Positions 8,914-17,888 are shown, counted from the stretch's first letter. The stretch: 64,000 nucleotides of DNA from Candidatus Nanopelagicales bacterium (GCA_017848795.1 JAFIHG010000022.1:81715-145714); one strand, 5' to 3'. The notes: a model not told the origin generated them from the letters alone. Program-made: numbers and translations.

Positions 8914-8917
8914 GGCG

Positions 8918-10561
8918 TCAGGCGGCGAGCGGTACGCGTGCGAGCAGCGCGGCGGTGTCGGTGCCGCGCGGCAGCGTGCCGAACGTGGTGCCCGAGTCGC
9001 CGGCGAGCCGGGTCGCGCAGAACGTCTCGGCGACCGCCGGGTCGCCCTCCCGTACGAGCAGCGAACCGGCGAGCACGACGGCGACCCATTCGGCGATCCG
9101 CCGGGCGCGGGACTCGATGGCGGTGGTGTCGGACAGCGCGGTGAGCAGGTCGGTCACCGCGGCGTCGAGCCGCGGATCCATCCCGTCGGCGAGGCCGACC
9201 TCGGCGAGGTACGCGGCCAGCGCGTCGGGTGCGCGCTGCAGGGCGCGCACGAGGTCCAGCGCTGTGACGCTCCCCGAACCCTCCCACACCGAGTTGACGG
9301 GCGCCTCCCGGTAGAGCCGCGGCATGCCCGACTCCTCGACATACCCGTTGCCGCCCAGGCACTCCAGCGCCTCGCCGACGGCCGCCGGCGTGCGCTTGCA
9401 GACGTAGTACTTCGCCGCCGGGAGGGCGAGGCGGCGAAGTGCGGCGCTCACCTCGTCGCCGGCGTCGAACGTGGCCGCCAGGCGCAGGCCGATCGCGAGC
9501 GCGGCTTCGTACTCCACGACGAGGTCCCCCAGCACCGACGCCATGAGCGGCTGGTCGGCGAGGCGCCGGCCGAACGCGGTGCGGTGGCGCGCGTGCCACA
9601 CCGCCTCGTGCAACGCGCGGCGCTGCAGCGCCGTGGAACCCAGCACGCAGTCCAGCCGGGTCGCGGAGACCATCTCCACGATCGTCCGTACGCCGCGCCC
9701 CTCCTCGCCGAGCCGGCGGCCCCAGGTGCCGTCGAGCTCGACCTCGGCGGAGGCGTTGGAGCGGTTGCCGAGCTTGTCCTTGAGGCGCTGCAGGTGGAAC
9801 GGGTTGCGGGCGCCGTCCGGCAGCACCCGCGGCACCACGAAGCAGCTCAGGCCCCCCGGAGCCTGGGCGAGCACGAGGAACACGTCGCTCATCGGCGCGG
9901 AACAGAACCACTTGTGGCCGGTCAGCAGGTAGCCGTCGGAGACCGGGACGGCGGTCGTGGAGTTGGTGCGCACGTCCGAGCCGCCCTGCTTCTCGGTCAT
10001 CCCCATGCCCGCGATCACACCGGCCTTGGTCTGCGGGGCGCGCAGCCCGGCGTCGTAGACGCGCGAGGCCAGCCGCGGCACCCACTCGTCCGCCAGCAGC
10101 GGGTCGGCGCGCAGTGCAGCGACTGCGGCGTACGTCATCGAGATCGGGCAGCCGTGCCCCGCCTCGACGCCGGACCACAGCACGAAGCCCGCGGCCCGCT
10201 CGGCATGCGCTCCGGGCGTGGTCGCGAGCCACGGTGCGGCGTGCAGGCCGTGATGGACCGCAGTACGCATCAGCTCGTGCCAGGCGCCGGTGAACTCGAC
10301 CTCGTCGATGCGGTTGCCGTACCGGTCGTGGGTACGCAGCCGTGGCACGTCCCGGTTCGCGTCCTCCCCGCGCGCCAGCCAGGTGGCATCGCCGGCGAGC
10401 CGGCCGAGGTCGTGCATGCGCTGCTGGGCCGTGGGGGCGTAGCGGCGTACCGCCTCCGGCAGCGCCAGGTCGGCGGCGAACGCGTCATGGCCGGCGAGCG
10501 GCGGCGGCTGGTTCGTCACGGCATGGGTCGTGGACGTGGGTGCACCGGCGAGGTCGGTCAT
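8918..10561 (-). CDS. AidB-like acyl-CoA dehydrogenase family protein
   Basis: 547 residues, close to E. coli AidB (~541). Sequence hallmarks are GCPISMTYAAVAALRADP, GMGMTEKQGGSDVR (FAD/substrate loop), TGHKWFCSAPMSD, and ECLGGNGYVEESGMPRLYRE (C-terminal FAD contact). AidB proteins bind FAD and DNA and are linked to alkylation-damage defence; the dehydrogenase substrate is unclear. The ATG at 10561 was used; a GTG at 10570 would add three residues. Its stop lies 4 bp from the convergent phytase-fusion stop, and its start is divergent from the metal ATPase gene. Confidence 0.9.
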   Translation of the reverse strand: MTDLAGAPTSTTHAVTNQPPPLAGHDAFAADLALPEAVRRYAPTAQQRMHDLGRLAGDATWLARGEDANRDVPRLRTHDRYGNRIDEVEFTGAWHELMRTAVHHGLHAAPWLATTPGAHAERAAGFVLWSGVEAGHGCPISMTYAAVAALRADPLLADEWVPRLASRVYDAGLRAPQTKAGVIAGMGMTEKQGGSDVRTNSTTAVPVSDGYLLTGHKWFCSAPMSDVFLVLAQAPGGLSCFVVPRVLPDGARNPFHLQRLKDKLGNRSNASAEVELDGTWGRRLGEEGRGVRTIVEMVSATRLDCVLGSTALQRRALHEAVWHARHRTAFGRRLADQPLMASVLGDLVVEYEAALAIGLRLAATFDAGDEVSAALRRLALPAAKYYVCKRTPAAVGEALECLGGNGYVEESGMPRLYREAPVNSVWEGSGSVTALDLVRALQRAPDALAAYLAEVGLADGMDPRLDAAVTDLLTALSDTTAIESRARRIAEWVAVVLAGSLLVREGDPAVAETFCATRLAGDSGTTFGTLPRGTDTAALLARVPLAA

Positions 10562-10648
10562 GCTCGACACCGTACGTCCGCCCGGCGGGACCTAGGGTCG
10601 GGAACGTCGGCTCGTACGCGCGAGGCGGTCCCTGGGGAGGTGGGCGCG

Positions 10649-12982
10649 GTGGGTGCGCTGCTCTTCGCGCTGGCGGCCGGTCTCGGCCTGCTCGCGGGAG
10701 CCGCGTTGCACCTCGCCGGGACGGCGGGGCCCGGGGACCTCATCTGGGGGCTGACCACGCTGCTCGCCCTCGGCCCGGCGCTCTGGGAGGTCGTGCAGGG
10801 ACTGCGGCGTCGCCAGCCGAGCGTCGACCTGATCGCCGTGCTCGCCCTCGTCGGGACGCTGCTCACGCGCGAGTACCTCGCCGGCGCCGTCATCGCGGTG
10901 ATGCTCGCGGGCGGGCAGGCGCTCGAGGCCCGCGCGCAGTCCCGGGCCAAACGCACCCTCGCCGGGCTCGTGGCACGCGCTCCGCGGGTCGCGCACCTGC
11001 TCGCCGACGACGACACCGTCGAGGACCGCCCGGTCGAGCAGGTCCGGCCGGGGGCGCGGATCCTCGTACGGCCCGGCGAGGTGGTCCCGGTCGACGGGCG
11101 GCTCGAGGGTCCGGCGCTGCTCGACGAGTCCGCGCTCACCGGTGAGCCGATCCCGGTCGAGCGGCCGTCCGGGGACGAGGTCGCGAGCGGGGTCGTGCTC
11201 GCCGGCGGTGCCCCGGCCGTGCTGCGGGCGACGACCGGCGCCGCGGACAGCACGTACGCCGGCATCGTCGCGCTGGCCGAGCACGCCAGTGCCGAGAGCG
11301 CGCCGTTCCTGCGGATGGCCGACCGCTACGCCGCGTGGTTCGTGCCGTTCACCCTGGTCCTCGCCGGGCTGGCCTGGTGGCTCAGCGGTGACGCGGTACG
11401 CGCGGTCGCGGTGCTCGTCGTCGCGACGCCGTGCCCGCTGCTGCTGGCCGCACCGATCGCGATCGTCTCGGGGCTGTCCCGCGCGGCCTCCCGCGGCGTC
11501 GTCGTCAAGGGCGGGGCAGCGCTGGAGGCGCTGGCGGGCGGCCACGTGCTGCTGCTGGACAAGACCGGCACGGTCACCGCTGGGCGCCCTGCGGTCGTCG
11601 GGGTGGCGGCGGCGCCGGACGGGCCGGGAGCCGACGAGGTGGTGCGCCTCGCGGCGTCGGTCGAGCAGGCCTCCCCCCATGTGCTGGCCGGAGCCGTCGT
11701 GCAGGAGGCGTTCCGGCGCGGGCAGCCGCTCTCGCTCCCCGCGGACGTGCACGAGGACCACGGCAGCGGGATCTCCGGAGTGGTGGACGGGGTCGAGGTC
11801 TACGCCGGGAAGCCGCCGCCGCCGGACGCAGCCGATCCGGGCTGGCTCGCCGACGCCCGGGTTCGCTCGGAACTCGCCGCGGACCCGCTGGTGCTGGTGA
11901 CGCGCGCCGGACGGCCGGTGGGGGCGCTGCACCTGCAGGACCCGCTCCGCCCGGACGCGTCGCGGATGCTGCGCGCGCTGCGGTCCGCCGGCGTGGACCG
12001 CGCCGTCATGGTGACCGGGGACCGTGCCGAGGTTGCCGACGCGGTGGGCCGCCTGGTCGGGGTGGACGCGGTGTTCTCCGGGTGCGACCCGGCCGACAAG
12101 CTGGCGGTCGTCCGCGCCGAACAGGCTGCGGGCCCGGTCATCTTCGTCGGTGACGGGGTCAACGACGCGCCGGCGCTGGCCGCGGCCGACGTTGGTGTCG
12201 CGGTCGCCGAGCGTGGCGCGACGGCGGCCAGCGAGGCCGCCGACATCGTGCTCACCGTCGAGCGGATCGACCGGCTCGCGGAGGCGATGGGCACCGCCCG
12301 GCGCTCGCGGCGCATCGCGCGGCAGAGCGTGCTCGCCGGCATGGCGCTCTCACTGGTCGCCATGGTCGTCGCCGCGCTCGGCCACCTGCCGCCGGCCGCG
12401 GGCGCGGTGGTGCAGGAGGTGATCGATCTCGCGGTGATCCTGAACGCGTTGCGCGCCGTCGCCCCTGGCCGCAGCGAGCGGCCGGCGTTCACCGCGCCGG
12501 AACGGCGCGAGGTGCGCGCCCGGGCTGCCGAGCACGGGCCGCTGCGCGACCTGGTCGACGTCGTACGCGACGTGGCCGGGGAGGTCCTGGTGAGTGCCGC
12601 GGAGGGTGGTGACGCGCTCGGTCCGGCGCGCACCCTGCAGCACCGTCTGGAGACCGAGCTGCTGCCGCACGAGGAGCGCGAGGAGCAGGTGATGTACCCG
12701 ATGCTGGCCGCCCGCCTCGGCGACACCGACGCGATCGAGCTGATGCGCCGCGGACACGCCGAGATCCTGACGCTGGTGGCGCGCAGCGGCCGGTTGCTCG
12801 AGCTCGCGACCGAGCCGCCGACCCCGGCCCAGGTCCGCGAGGTCGGCGCCACGCTGTACGAGCTGCACGCGGTCCTGCGCCTGCACTTCGCGCAGGAGGA
12901 GGAGGCGTTCTTCTCCCTCCTCGACGACGGCGCCGCCCCGACTCCCGTTGATCATGACGTTGTGGGTCCCCACCCCCGTTGA
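10649..12982 (+). CDS. P1B-5-type heavy-metal P-type ATPase with C-terminal hemerythrin domain
   Basis: 777 residues. The pump core has a TGEP actuator loop, the metal-site TM motif ATPCP (C262), the phosphorylated Asp D304 in DKTGT, and GDGVNDAP near residue 500. It lacks an N-terminal metal-binding domain. Residues ~625-765 form a hemerythrin-like four-helix domain (LLPHEEREEQVMYP, HAEIL, LHFAQEEEAFF), the defining trait of P1B-5 ATPases, linked in other bacteria to Fe/Ni transport. The nucleotide-site HP dipeptide is reversed (ASPHVLA). The GTG at 10649 lies eight bases after GGGGAGG. The last ~15 codons and the stop are made of the intergenic repeat at 12943-13036. Confidence 0.9.
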   Translation: MGALLFALAAGLGLLAGAALHLAGTAGPGDLIWGLTTLLALGPALWEVVQGLRRRQPSVDLIAVLALVGTLLTREYLAGAVIAVMLAGGQALEARAQSRAKRTLAGLVARAPRVAHLLADDDTVEDRPVEQVRPGARILVRPGEVVPVDGRLEGPALLDESALTGEPIPVERPSGDEVASGVVLAGGAPAVLRATTGAADSTYAGIVALAEHASAESAPFLRMADRYAAWFVPFTLVLAGLAWWLSGDAVRAVAVLVVATPCPLLLAAPIAIVSGLSRAASRGVVVKGGAALEALAGGHVLLLDKTGTVTAGRPAVVGVAAAPDGPGADEVVRLAASVEQASPHVLAGAVVQEAFRRGQPLSLPADVHEDHGSGISGVVDGVEVYAGKPPPPDAADPGWLADARVRSELAADPLVLVTRAGRPVGALHLQDPLRPDASRMLRALRSAGVDRAVMVTGDRAEVADAVGRLVGVDAVFSGCDPADKLAVVRAEQAAGPVIFVGDGVNDAPALAAADVGVAVAERGATAASEAADIVLTVERIDRLAEAMGTARRSRRIARQSVLAGMALSLVAMVVAALGHLPPAAGAVVQEVIDLAVILNALRAVAPGRSERPAFTAPERREVRARAAEHGPLRDLVDVVRDVAGEVLVSAAEGGDALGPARTLQHRLETELLPHEEREEQVMYPMLAARLGDTDAIELMRRGHAEILTLVARSGRLLELATEPPTPAQVREVGATLYELHAVLRLHFAQEEEAFFSLLDDGAAPTPVDHDVVGPHPR

Positions 12983-13036
12983 TCATGATGTGGTCGGTCT
13001 CAAACGGCGCTTACGACCGACAACATCATGATCAAC
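12943..13036. repeat. GATCATGA repeat cluster: direct pair plus 22-bp hairpin
   Basis: CCCGTTGATCATGA occurs at 12943-12956 and again at 12975-12988. The second copy starts a hairpin with arms 12978-12999 and 13015-13036 (21 of 22 pairs, 15-nt loop). It covers the 3' end of the ATPase gene, including its stop codon, and about half of the 122-bp gap before the GNAT gene. A terminator role is likely by position. Similar cores are at 1973-2022 and 28251-28304. Confidence 0.6.
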
Positions 13037-13104
13037 GAGGACCCCGCGAGCTCTCGGCGGCAACCCGGTGGGTCCGAACCGCCTGATGTGGTTCGCTGCT
13101 CGCT

Positions 13105-13914
13105 GTGTCACCCGCGCTCGACGACCGGCAGCTGCTCGCGCAGTTCCACCGCCAGATCCGCCTCGCCGGCCGGGAGGACGAGCCGACGCCGGGCATCGTG
13201 CAGGACACCGACGGGCCGGTCGTACGGCGGTACCCGGAACACCCCGGCACGTCGTACTGCATGGTCGAGTGCCCGCGCGGACTCGGCGAGGACCCCGACC
13301 GCTGGATCGCCCGACAGGTCGCGTTCTTCAGCGCGCGCCAGGAGAAGGTCGAGTGGAAGACCTACTCGTACGACGAACCGGCCGACCTGCCCGAGCGGCT
13401 GCGCGCCGCCGGGTTCGTCGCCGAGGACCCCGAGACGCTGCTGCTCGGTGAGGTCGGCGCGCTGATCCACGACGTGACGCTGCCCGCGGACGTACGGGTG
13501 CGCACGGTGCACAGCGACGACGACCTGCAGCGGGTCGCCGAGCTGATGCGCACGATCTGGGGCGCGGACCGCGGTGGCGGCTCGCTCGCCGCCGAGATGC
13601 GGGCGAACCCGGACGCGCTCGACGTGGTCGTGGCGGAGCAGCGCGCCGACGGCCCGGTGCTGTGCGCGGGCTGGCTGCGCTACTCACGAGGGACCGATTT
13701 CGCCAGCATGTGGGGCGGGTCGACGCTGCCCGACTGGCGTCGGCGAGGCCTCTACCGCGCGACCGTCAGCCACCGCGCCCAGCAGGCCCGCGCGCGCGGC
13801 TACCGCTTCGTACGCCTGGACACCTCACCGGACTCCCGGCCCATCCTGGTCCGCCTCGGGCTGCGGGCGGTGGCGACGACGACGCCGTACGTCCGCGACG
13901 CGCGCGCCGGCTAA
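13105..13914 (+). CDS. GNAT family N-acetyltransferase
   Basis: 269 residues. The C-terminal half (~130-265) has the GNAT fold: VRVRTVHSDDDLQRVAELM, LCAGWLRYSRGTDFASMWGG (beta4), then the acetyl-CoA-binding turn in WRRRGLYRATVSHRAQQARA and YRFVRLDTSPDSRPILVRLG. The N-terminal half is a degenerate second GNAT-like or accessory region. The acceptor is unknown. The GTG at 13105 has no clear ribosome site, so the start is uncertain. Its stop overlaps the convergent deaminase gene by 4 bp. Confidence 0.8.
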   Translation: MSPALDDRQLLAQFHRQIRLAGREDEPTPGIVQDTDGPVVRRYPEHPGTSYCMVECPRGLGEDPDRWIARQVAFFSARQEKVEWKTYSYDEPADLPERLRAAGFVAEDPETLLLGEVGALIHDVTLPADVRVRTVHSDDDLQRVAELMRTIWGADRGGGSLAAEMRANPDALDVVVAEQRADGPVLCAGWLRYSRGTDFASMWGGSTLPDWRRRGLYRATVSHRAQQARARGYRFVRLDTSPDSRPILVRLGLRAVATTTPYVRDARAG

Positions 13915-14408
13915 GGCGCCCGTCCGAGCAGGGCGGCGTGCAGGGCGCGCACCTCGGCGGCCAGGTCGGGATCCGGCCCGGCGACCGGGACTCCCGGCGC
14001 GACGACGGTGATCGGCAACGCCGCGACCGGCCCGGCGGGTACGCCCCATTCGCGTCGCCACGCCGCCAGCTGCGCGCTGCTGGACGCGTAGACGATCCGG
14101 CCCAGCCCCACCCACGCGTGGGCCGCACTGCACATCGGGCAGTGCTCGCCGGAGGTGTACACCGTGCTGGCGGCACGCTCGGCGAGCGGCAGCTCGGCCG
14201 CCGCCCAGCGGGCGAGCGCGAACTCCGGATGGCGGGTGCGGTCACCACCGCTCACGCGGTTGCGATCGGAGTGCCGTACCTCGCCCGTGGCGTCCACCAG
14301 CAACGAGCCGAACGGCTCGTCCCCGGCGGCGAGCGCCTCACGCGCGAGGTCGACGCAGCGCCGCAGGTACTCCCGGTCCGCCGCTGTCAGGGTGCTCTGC
14401 GTGGCCAT
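13911..14408 (-). CDS. nucleoside/base deaminase (CDA fold, guanine-deaminase-like)
   Basis: 165 residues with the zinc-dependent deaminase signature: HPEFA (zinc ligand His plus proton-shuttle Glu, near residue 60) and CPMCSAAH (PCxxC-like zinc ligands, near residue 90). The EPFGSLLVDATGEV start is typical of the tRNA/guanine/cytosine deaminase group. The longer C-terminus and lack of tRNA-binding features favour a free base or nucleoside substrate over TadA, but the exact one cannot be told. ATG start at 14408. Confidence 0.85.
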   Translation of the reverse strand: MATQSTLTAADREYLRRCVDLAREALAAGDEPFGSLLVDATGEVRHSDRNRVSGGDRTRHPEFALARWAAAELPLAERAASTVYTSGEHCPMCSAAHAWVGLGRIVYASSSAQLAAWRREWGVPAGPVAALPITVVAPGVPVAGPDPDLAAEVRALHAALLGRAP

Positions 14409-14453
14409 CCGGCCAGCATGCCGGACCGACCCGCCGGCGGTGGCGCAGGCCGC

Positions 14454-15161
14454 TCACCGCGACTCCGGACCGCGCCCCGCACCGGACGCCGACAGCACCG
14501 CCGCCATCACGGCGACCCACGCGGTGCCGTACAGCCAACCGCCGACCACGTCGGACGCCCAGTGCACGCCGAGCCAGACGCGCGTCCACCCGACCACCGC
14601 TGCGTAGGCCACCGCCACGACCCACAGGATCCGTACGGCGCGAGGGCCCTGGCGGCGGGCGCGCGGGGTCAAGGCCCACGCGCAGCAGAGCGCGAAGACG
14701 GTGGCGGTGGTGGTGTGGCCCGACGGGTACGACGGCCCACCAGCGGCACCGGCCCAGTCGAGGACCGGCGCGCGCAGCCGGTCCACGCGGTGGTTCACGA
14801 CGAGCCCGAGGAAGACGCCGAGCCCGGCGAGGCCGCTCAGCACGATCCCGGAGCGCAGCCGCCGCAGCGCGCTGCGCGGCGCCGCGGGCGCCCACATGCC
14901 GACCGCGAGCAGCACCGGAAGGGCCAGCCAGGTGCTGCCTCCCCAGGTCAGCACGTTCGCCACCGCGACGTCGGTCGCCGTACGGGTGGAGAGCACCCAG
15001 CTGTGCCAGCCCAGGTCGCCCAGCGGCACCTGCGGCCCGGCCAGCCAGACGGCCACGGTGAGCACGCCGAAGCCGAGCCCCGTCGCGCACGCGATCCACA
15101 CGTAGCGGCGGACCTGCTTCCAGCCGCGAGCGTCGGGGCCACGTTCGGCGGGAGCGCTCAC
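14454..15161 (-). CDS. PAP2-family membrane phosphatase
   Basis: 235 residues, about six transmembrane helices, with the three acid-phosphatase motifs: a degenerate first motif NHRVDRLRAP, PSGHT near residue 146, and TRVWLGVHWASDVVGG near 195. It probably dephosphorylates a lipid phosphate (phosphatidate or polyprenyl pyrophosphate) at the membrane. The GTG start at 15161 overlaps the kinase gene's TGA by 4 bp, so it is the last gene of the DUF1206-PAP2-kinase-PAP2 operon. Confidence 0.88.
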   Translation of the reverse strand: MSAPAERGPDARGWKQVRRYVWIACATGLGFGVLTVAVWLAGPQVPLGDLGWHSWVLSTRTATDVAVANVLTWGGSTWLALPVLLAVGMWAPAAPRSALRRLRSGIVLSGLAGLGVFLGLVVNHRVDRLRAPVLDWAGAAGGPSYPSGHTTTATVFALCCAWALTPRARRQGPRAVRILWVVAVAYAAVVGWTRVWLGVHWASDVVGGWLYGTAWVAVMAAVLSASGAGRGPESR

Positions 15162-16072
15162 GGCTCGCTCCGCGGGACGCAGACCAGCAGTGAGGATGCG
15201 GCGACGCGCAGCTCGAGCTCCCGCGTGGCGGGCCGTACGTCACCGTCGACCTCCGCCGCGACGGCGCGGTCGGTGCGGACCCGTACCGTCGTCGCGGTCC
15301 ACCGCTCGACGTGGGGGCGGCGCCGGTCGTACCTCACGACGACATGGGCGGCGAGGGCCGCCCAGTCCCGCCAGCGCGTCGGGCGCAGCACCGCAACGTC
15401 GAGCCGGCCGTCGGCGGGATCGGCTCCCGGGAGCAGCAACATGCCGCCGGTGAGGGTCCCGACGTTGGCGACGAGCACCCCGACGCCGCGACTGCGGACG
15501 CACCGCCCGCCGTCGAGCTCGAGCTCGACGCGCAGCACCGGCGCCCGCGCAGCCGCCCGCAGCCCGGAGACGGCGTACGCCAGCCACCCGATGCGCCCCT
15601 TGAGGCCCTCCGGCGCCTCGCCGACCATGGCCGCGTCGATGCCGAGCCCGGCCATCACGGCGAACACCTCGTCCCCGCACACCCCGACGTCGTACGCGCG
15701 CCGCTCGCCGTGCAGCGCGACATCGATGGCGGCGTCGAGGTCGGCGGGTATGCCGAGGTTGCGCGCCAACAGGTTTCCCGTCCCGGAAGGCAGGATTCCC
15801 AGCGCCACGTCGGTGCCGTGCAGGCCTTGCGCGCAGGCGCGTACCGTCCCGTCGCCGCCGGAGCAGAGCAGCAGGTCGATGCCCTCCGCGAGCAGCTCGC
15901 GGGTCTGGGAGAGCCCGACATCCTGCTCCGTCGTCTCCCGCCAGCCCGCGGGTGCTGCGCCGGCCGCCGCGAGAGCGGTCTGCACCTGCTCGCGCAGCGT
16001 GTCCGGCTCATCGACCTTGCCCGGGTTCACGACGACTCCCGCACGGAGGGGACGGGCCGGTTCGGCACTCAT
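15158..16072 (-). CDS. diacylglycerol kinase family lipid kinase
   Basis: 304 residues. The DAGK catalytic region shows CSGGDGTVRACAQGL (nucleotide-binding GGDGT near residue 80) and LGILPSGTGNLLARNLGIP. The C-terminal beta-sandwich includes DGDVRPA near the end. It phosphorylates a lipid hydroxyl such as diacylglycerol or a sphingoid base; the substrate cannot be told. It overlaps the preceding and following PAP2 genes by 4 bp each (ATGA and GTGA). A lipid kinase between two lipid phosphatases suggests a phosphorylation/dephosphorylation cycle. Confidence 0.9.
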   Translation of the reverse strand: MSAEPARPLRAGVVVNPGKVDEPDTLREQVQTALAAAGAAPAGWRETTEQDVGLSQTRELLAEGIDLLLCSGGDGTVRACAQGLHGTDVALGILPSGTGNLLARNLGIPADLDAAIDVALHGERRAYDVGVCGDEVFAVMAGLGIDAAMVGEAPEGLKGRIGWLAYAVSGLRAAARAPVLRVELELDGGRCVRSRGVGVLVANVGTLTGGMLLLPGADPADGRLDVAVLRPTRWRDWAALAAHVVVRYDRRRPHVERWTATTVRVRTDRAVAAEVDGDVRPATRELELRVAASSLLVCVPRSEP

Positions 16073-16794
16073 GCCGCTGCCGCTTCCGAGGTGTCCGGGC
16101 GTGGTTGCTGCCCGGACGTCCCTTGCACTTCGCGCTGCGCCGCGGGCAGCAGCGTCGTCAGCACGATCAGCAGCCAGAGCCCGCCGCCGATCGCACCGAA
16201 CAGCACGTCGCTCGGATAGTGCATGCCCCGGTAGAGCCGCGATACGGCCACCACCACGGGGACCAGGACACAGCCGACGACGAGGCACTGCGCCAGCCAG
16301 GCCCGACGCAGGTTGCGGGCCAGCACGACCGCGATGCACCCGTACAACGCCACAGCCGCGGCCGTGTGGCCGGAGGGGAAGCTGGAGGTCGGGGGAGCGG
16401 CGTCCAGCTGCGGGACGTCGGGTCGTTCCCGGCGTACGGCGAAGGTGACGACGAGGAAGACGAGCAGCTCACCGGTGATCGCCGCGAAGAGAGTCACCGA
16501 CTCGCGCCACCTGCCCAGCCAGACCCGGAACGCCAGGGCCAGTACGACGAGCAGCCCGATGCAGGTCACCGTCTCGGACAGATAGCTGCCGACGTGGGTC
16601 ACGGAGTCGAGAGCGGGGGTCCGGTTCGCGTACAGCCAGTGCATGAACCCGTTCTCCCACCGGCCCAGGAAGGCCGGTGAGAGGACCAGCACGATGAGCC
16701 ATCCCACGGCGCTGAGCCCGATCGCCAGGGCGGCTCCGCCGCCGCCGAGCCGTACGGCGACCGCGCGAGCATCCCGGCTGCGCGCCGCGCTCAC
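16069..16794 (-). CDS. PAP2-family membrane phosphatase (second copy)
   Basis: 241 residues, about six transmembrane helices. Motifs are VRRERPDVP (KxxxxxxRP-type), FPSGHTAAAVALYG, and SRLYRGMHYPSDVLFGAIGG, all three better conserved than in the paralogue at 14454-15161. A likely lipid-phosphate or undecaprenyl-pyrophosphate phosphatase. The GTG at 16794 overlaps the DUF1206 gene stop (GTGA), and its stop overlaps the kinase start (ATGA), so translation is coupled. Confidence 0.9.
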   Translation of the reverse strand: MSAARSRDARAVAVRLGGGGAALAIGLSAVGWLIVLVLSPAFLGRWENGFMHWLYANRTPALDSVTHVGSYLSETVTCIGLLVVLALAFRVWLGRWRESVTLFAAITGELLVFLVVTFAVRRERPDVPQLDAAPPTSSFPSGHTAAAVALYGCIAVVLARNLRRAWLAQCLVVGCVLVPVVVAVSRLYRGMHYPSDVLFGAIGGGLWLLIVLTTLLPAAQREVQGTSGQQPRPDTSEAAAA

Positions 16795-17612
16795 GGGTGC
16801 CCGTCGGGGACACGGCGCCAGCACGCTTCTGCCACGCCGTACACGCCGAAGACGACGAGGCCGAGCCCGAGGGCGACGACGAGCAACGGTCCGTACGGCG
16901 CGGCAAGAAGCGTGTCGAACGCCTCGTCGATCCCGCCGGCCCGGTCCGGTTCGGCGCGCCAGGCAGCCACGATCACCAGGACGCCGACAGTCACGAAAAC
17001 CAGCCCGCGCGCCACGGTGCCGGTGCGGCCGAGCACCACCAGCAGCCCACGCCGGCCGCGCGGCAGTGCGCCGAAGTAGCGCAAGAACTTCTTGGCCCAG
17101 CCCTCGCGGATCATCGCCGCTCCGACAACGACGACGACCGCACCGACGAGCGCGACCGCCAAGCGCCCACCCGGGTGCGACATCGCCTCGGCCGCCAGGT
17201 GGCGCTGCGTGCCGGACTGCGAGCCGCGGCCGCCGAGCAGGACCGTGGTCGTCGTGACCGCAAGGACCACGTACGCCAGGCCGCGGCACAGCGACTTGAT
17301 GCGTGGGCCGGCGCCGTCGCCCTCGCCGGTGGTGCCGAAGGCAGCCTCGGACAGCCGCCAGAGCGCGTACGCGGCGAACCCCAGCGCGAGCAGCCCCACC
17401 AGCCAACCGCCGAAGGGCAGGTGGATGGTCCGGGTGACCGCGCCACGCTGGTCGACCTCCGCACGCCCGCCCAGCCCGACGTCGATGGCCAGCGCGCCCA
17501 TCACGAGGTAGACGGCGGCGCGCGCCGCGAGCCCGGTCCGGGCGGCCCAGCCCATGGGCCGGCTCGTCGCGGCGTCCTGGATCCCGTCGACCGTGTTCGA
17601 CGTCGAGGCCAT
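16791..17612 (-). CDS. DUF1206 domain-containing membrane protein
   Basis: 273 residues with six hydrophobic segments forming three repeated DUF1206 two-helix units. The WAARTGLAARAAVYLVMG start and the KSLCRGLAYVVLAV and LGRTGTVARGLVFVTVGV segments show the repeated R-G-x-V pattern. Function unknown. The ATG at 17612 was chosen because upstream sequence enters the att region. It is the first gene of a coupled four-gene lipid-phosphate operon and lies just outside the integrated element. Confidence 0.85.
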   Translation of the reverse strand: MASTSNTVDGIQDAATSRPMGWAARTGLAARAAVYLVMGALAIDVGLGGRAEVDQRGAVTRTIHLPFGGWLVGLLALGFAAYALWRLSEAAFGTTGEGDGAGPRIKSLCRGLAYVVLAVTTTTVLLGGRGSQSGTQRHLAAEAMSHPGGRLAVALVGAVVVVVGAAMIREGWAKKFLRYFGALPRGRRGLLVVLGRTGTVARGLVFVTVGVLVIVAAWRAEPDRAGGIDEAFDTLLAAPYGPLLVVALGLGLVVFGVYGVAEACWRRVPDGHP

Positions 17613-17687
17613 GGCGGGATTCTGCGGGATCTTGATCGATCCGGCATCCGAAGCGGGCAACGCACGAGCGGACGACCCGAACGGGTC

Positions 17688-17716
17688 CGGTGGGCGATAC
17701 AGGATTTGAACCTGTG
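17688..17716. other. attL, left copy of the 29-bp att core
   Basis: Exact copy of 25997-26025. It carries only the 3' part of tRNA-Val (T-arm and acceptor 3' strand); the bases after it do not continue a tRNA, so it is a remnant and not a gene. It marks the left boundary of the element, 76 bp beyond the DUF1206 start. Confidence 0.9.
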
Positions 17717-17807
17717 GGAGGCATACCCTCTGATCTGCGCGGATGCGCTCTGACCTGCGGTGACGTGGGAAGCGACCGGCAGTAGGCGGCAGCGTGTACC
17801 GTTTGAC

Positions 17808-17888
17808 GAGTGCACGCGAGGGCACGCGGAAGGGGTCACTGATGCCGAGCCAGTATCAGCAGCGGTCGAGGGCACGCGAGGGCACGCG
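17808..17888. promoter_or_regulatory. four GAGKGCACGCG repeats, candidate integrase arm sites
   Basis: GAGTGCACGCG lies at 17808-17818 and GAGGGCACGCG at 17818-17828, 17868-17878 and 17878-17888: two tandem pairs at 10-bp pitch, 60 bp apart. A further pair lies near the right end at 25930-25951. This is the layout expected of arm-type integrase or Xis sites flanking the core. The second pair is inside the integrase reading frame, where it encodes AREGTR. Confidence 0.6.

Noticed and set aside
17688..17716. Second tRNA-Val gene at the left end
   Set aside because: Only the 3' acceptor strand and T-arm are present; it is the attL remnant.
17808..17888. CRISPR-like short repeats at the element's left end
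   Set aside because: Units are 11 bp without spacers of regular size and no cas genes; integrase-arm sites fit better.
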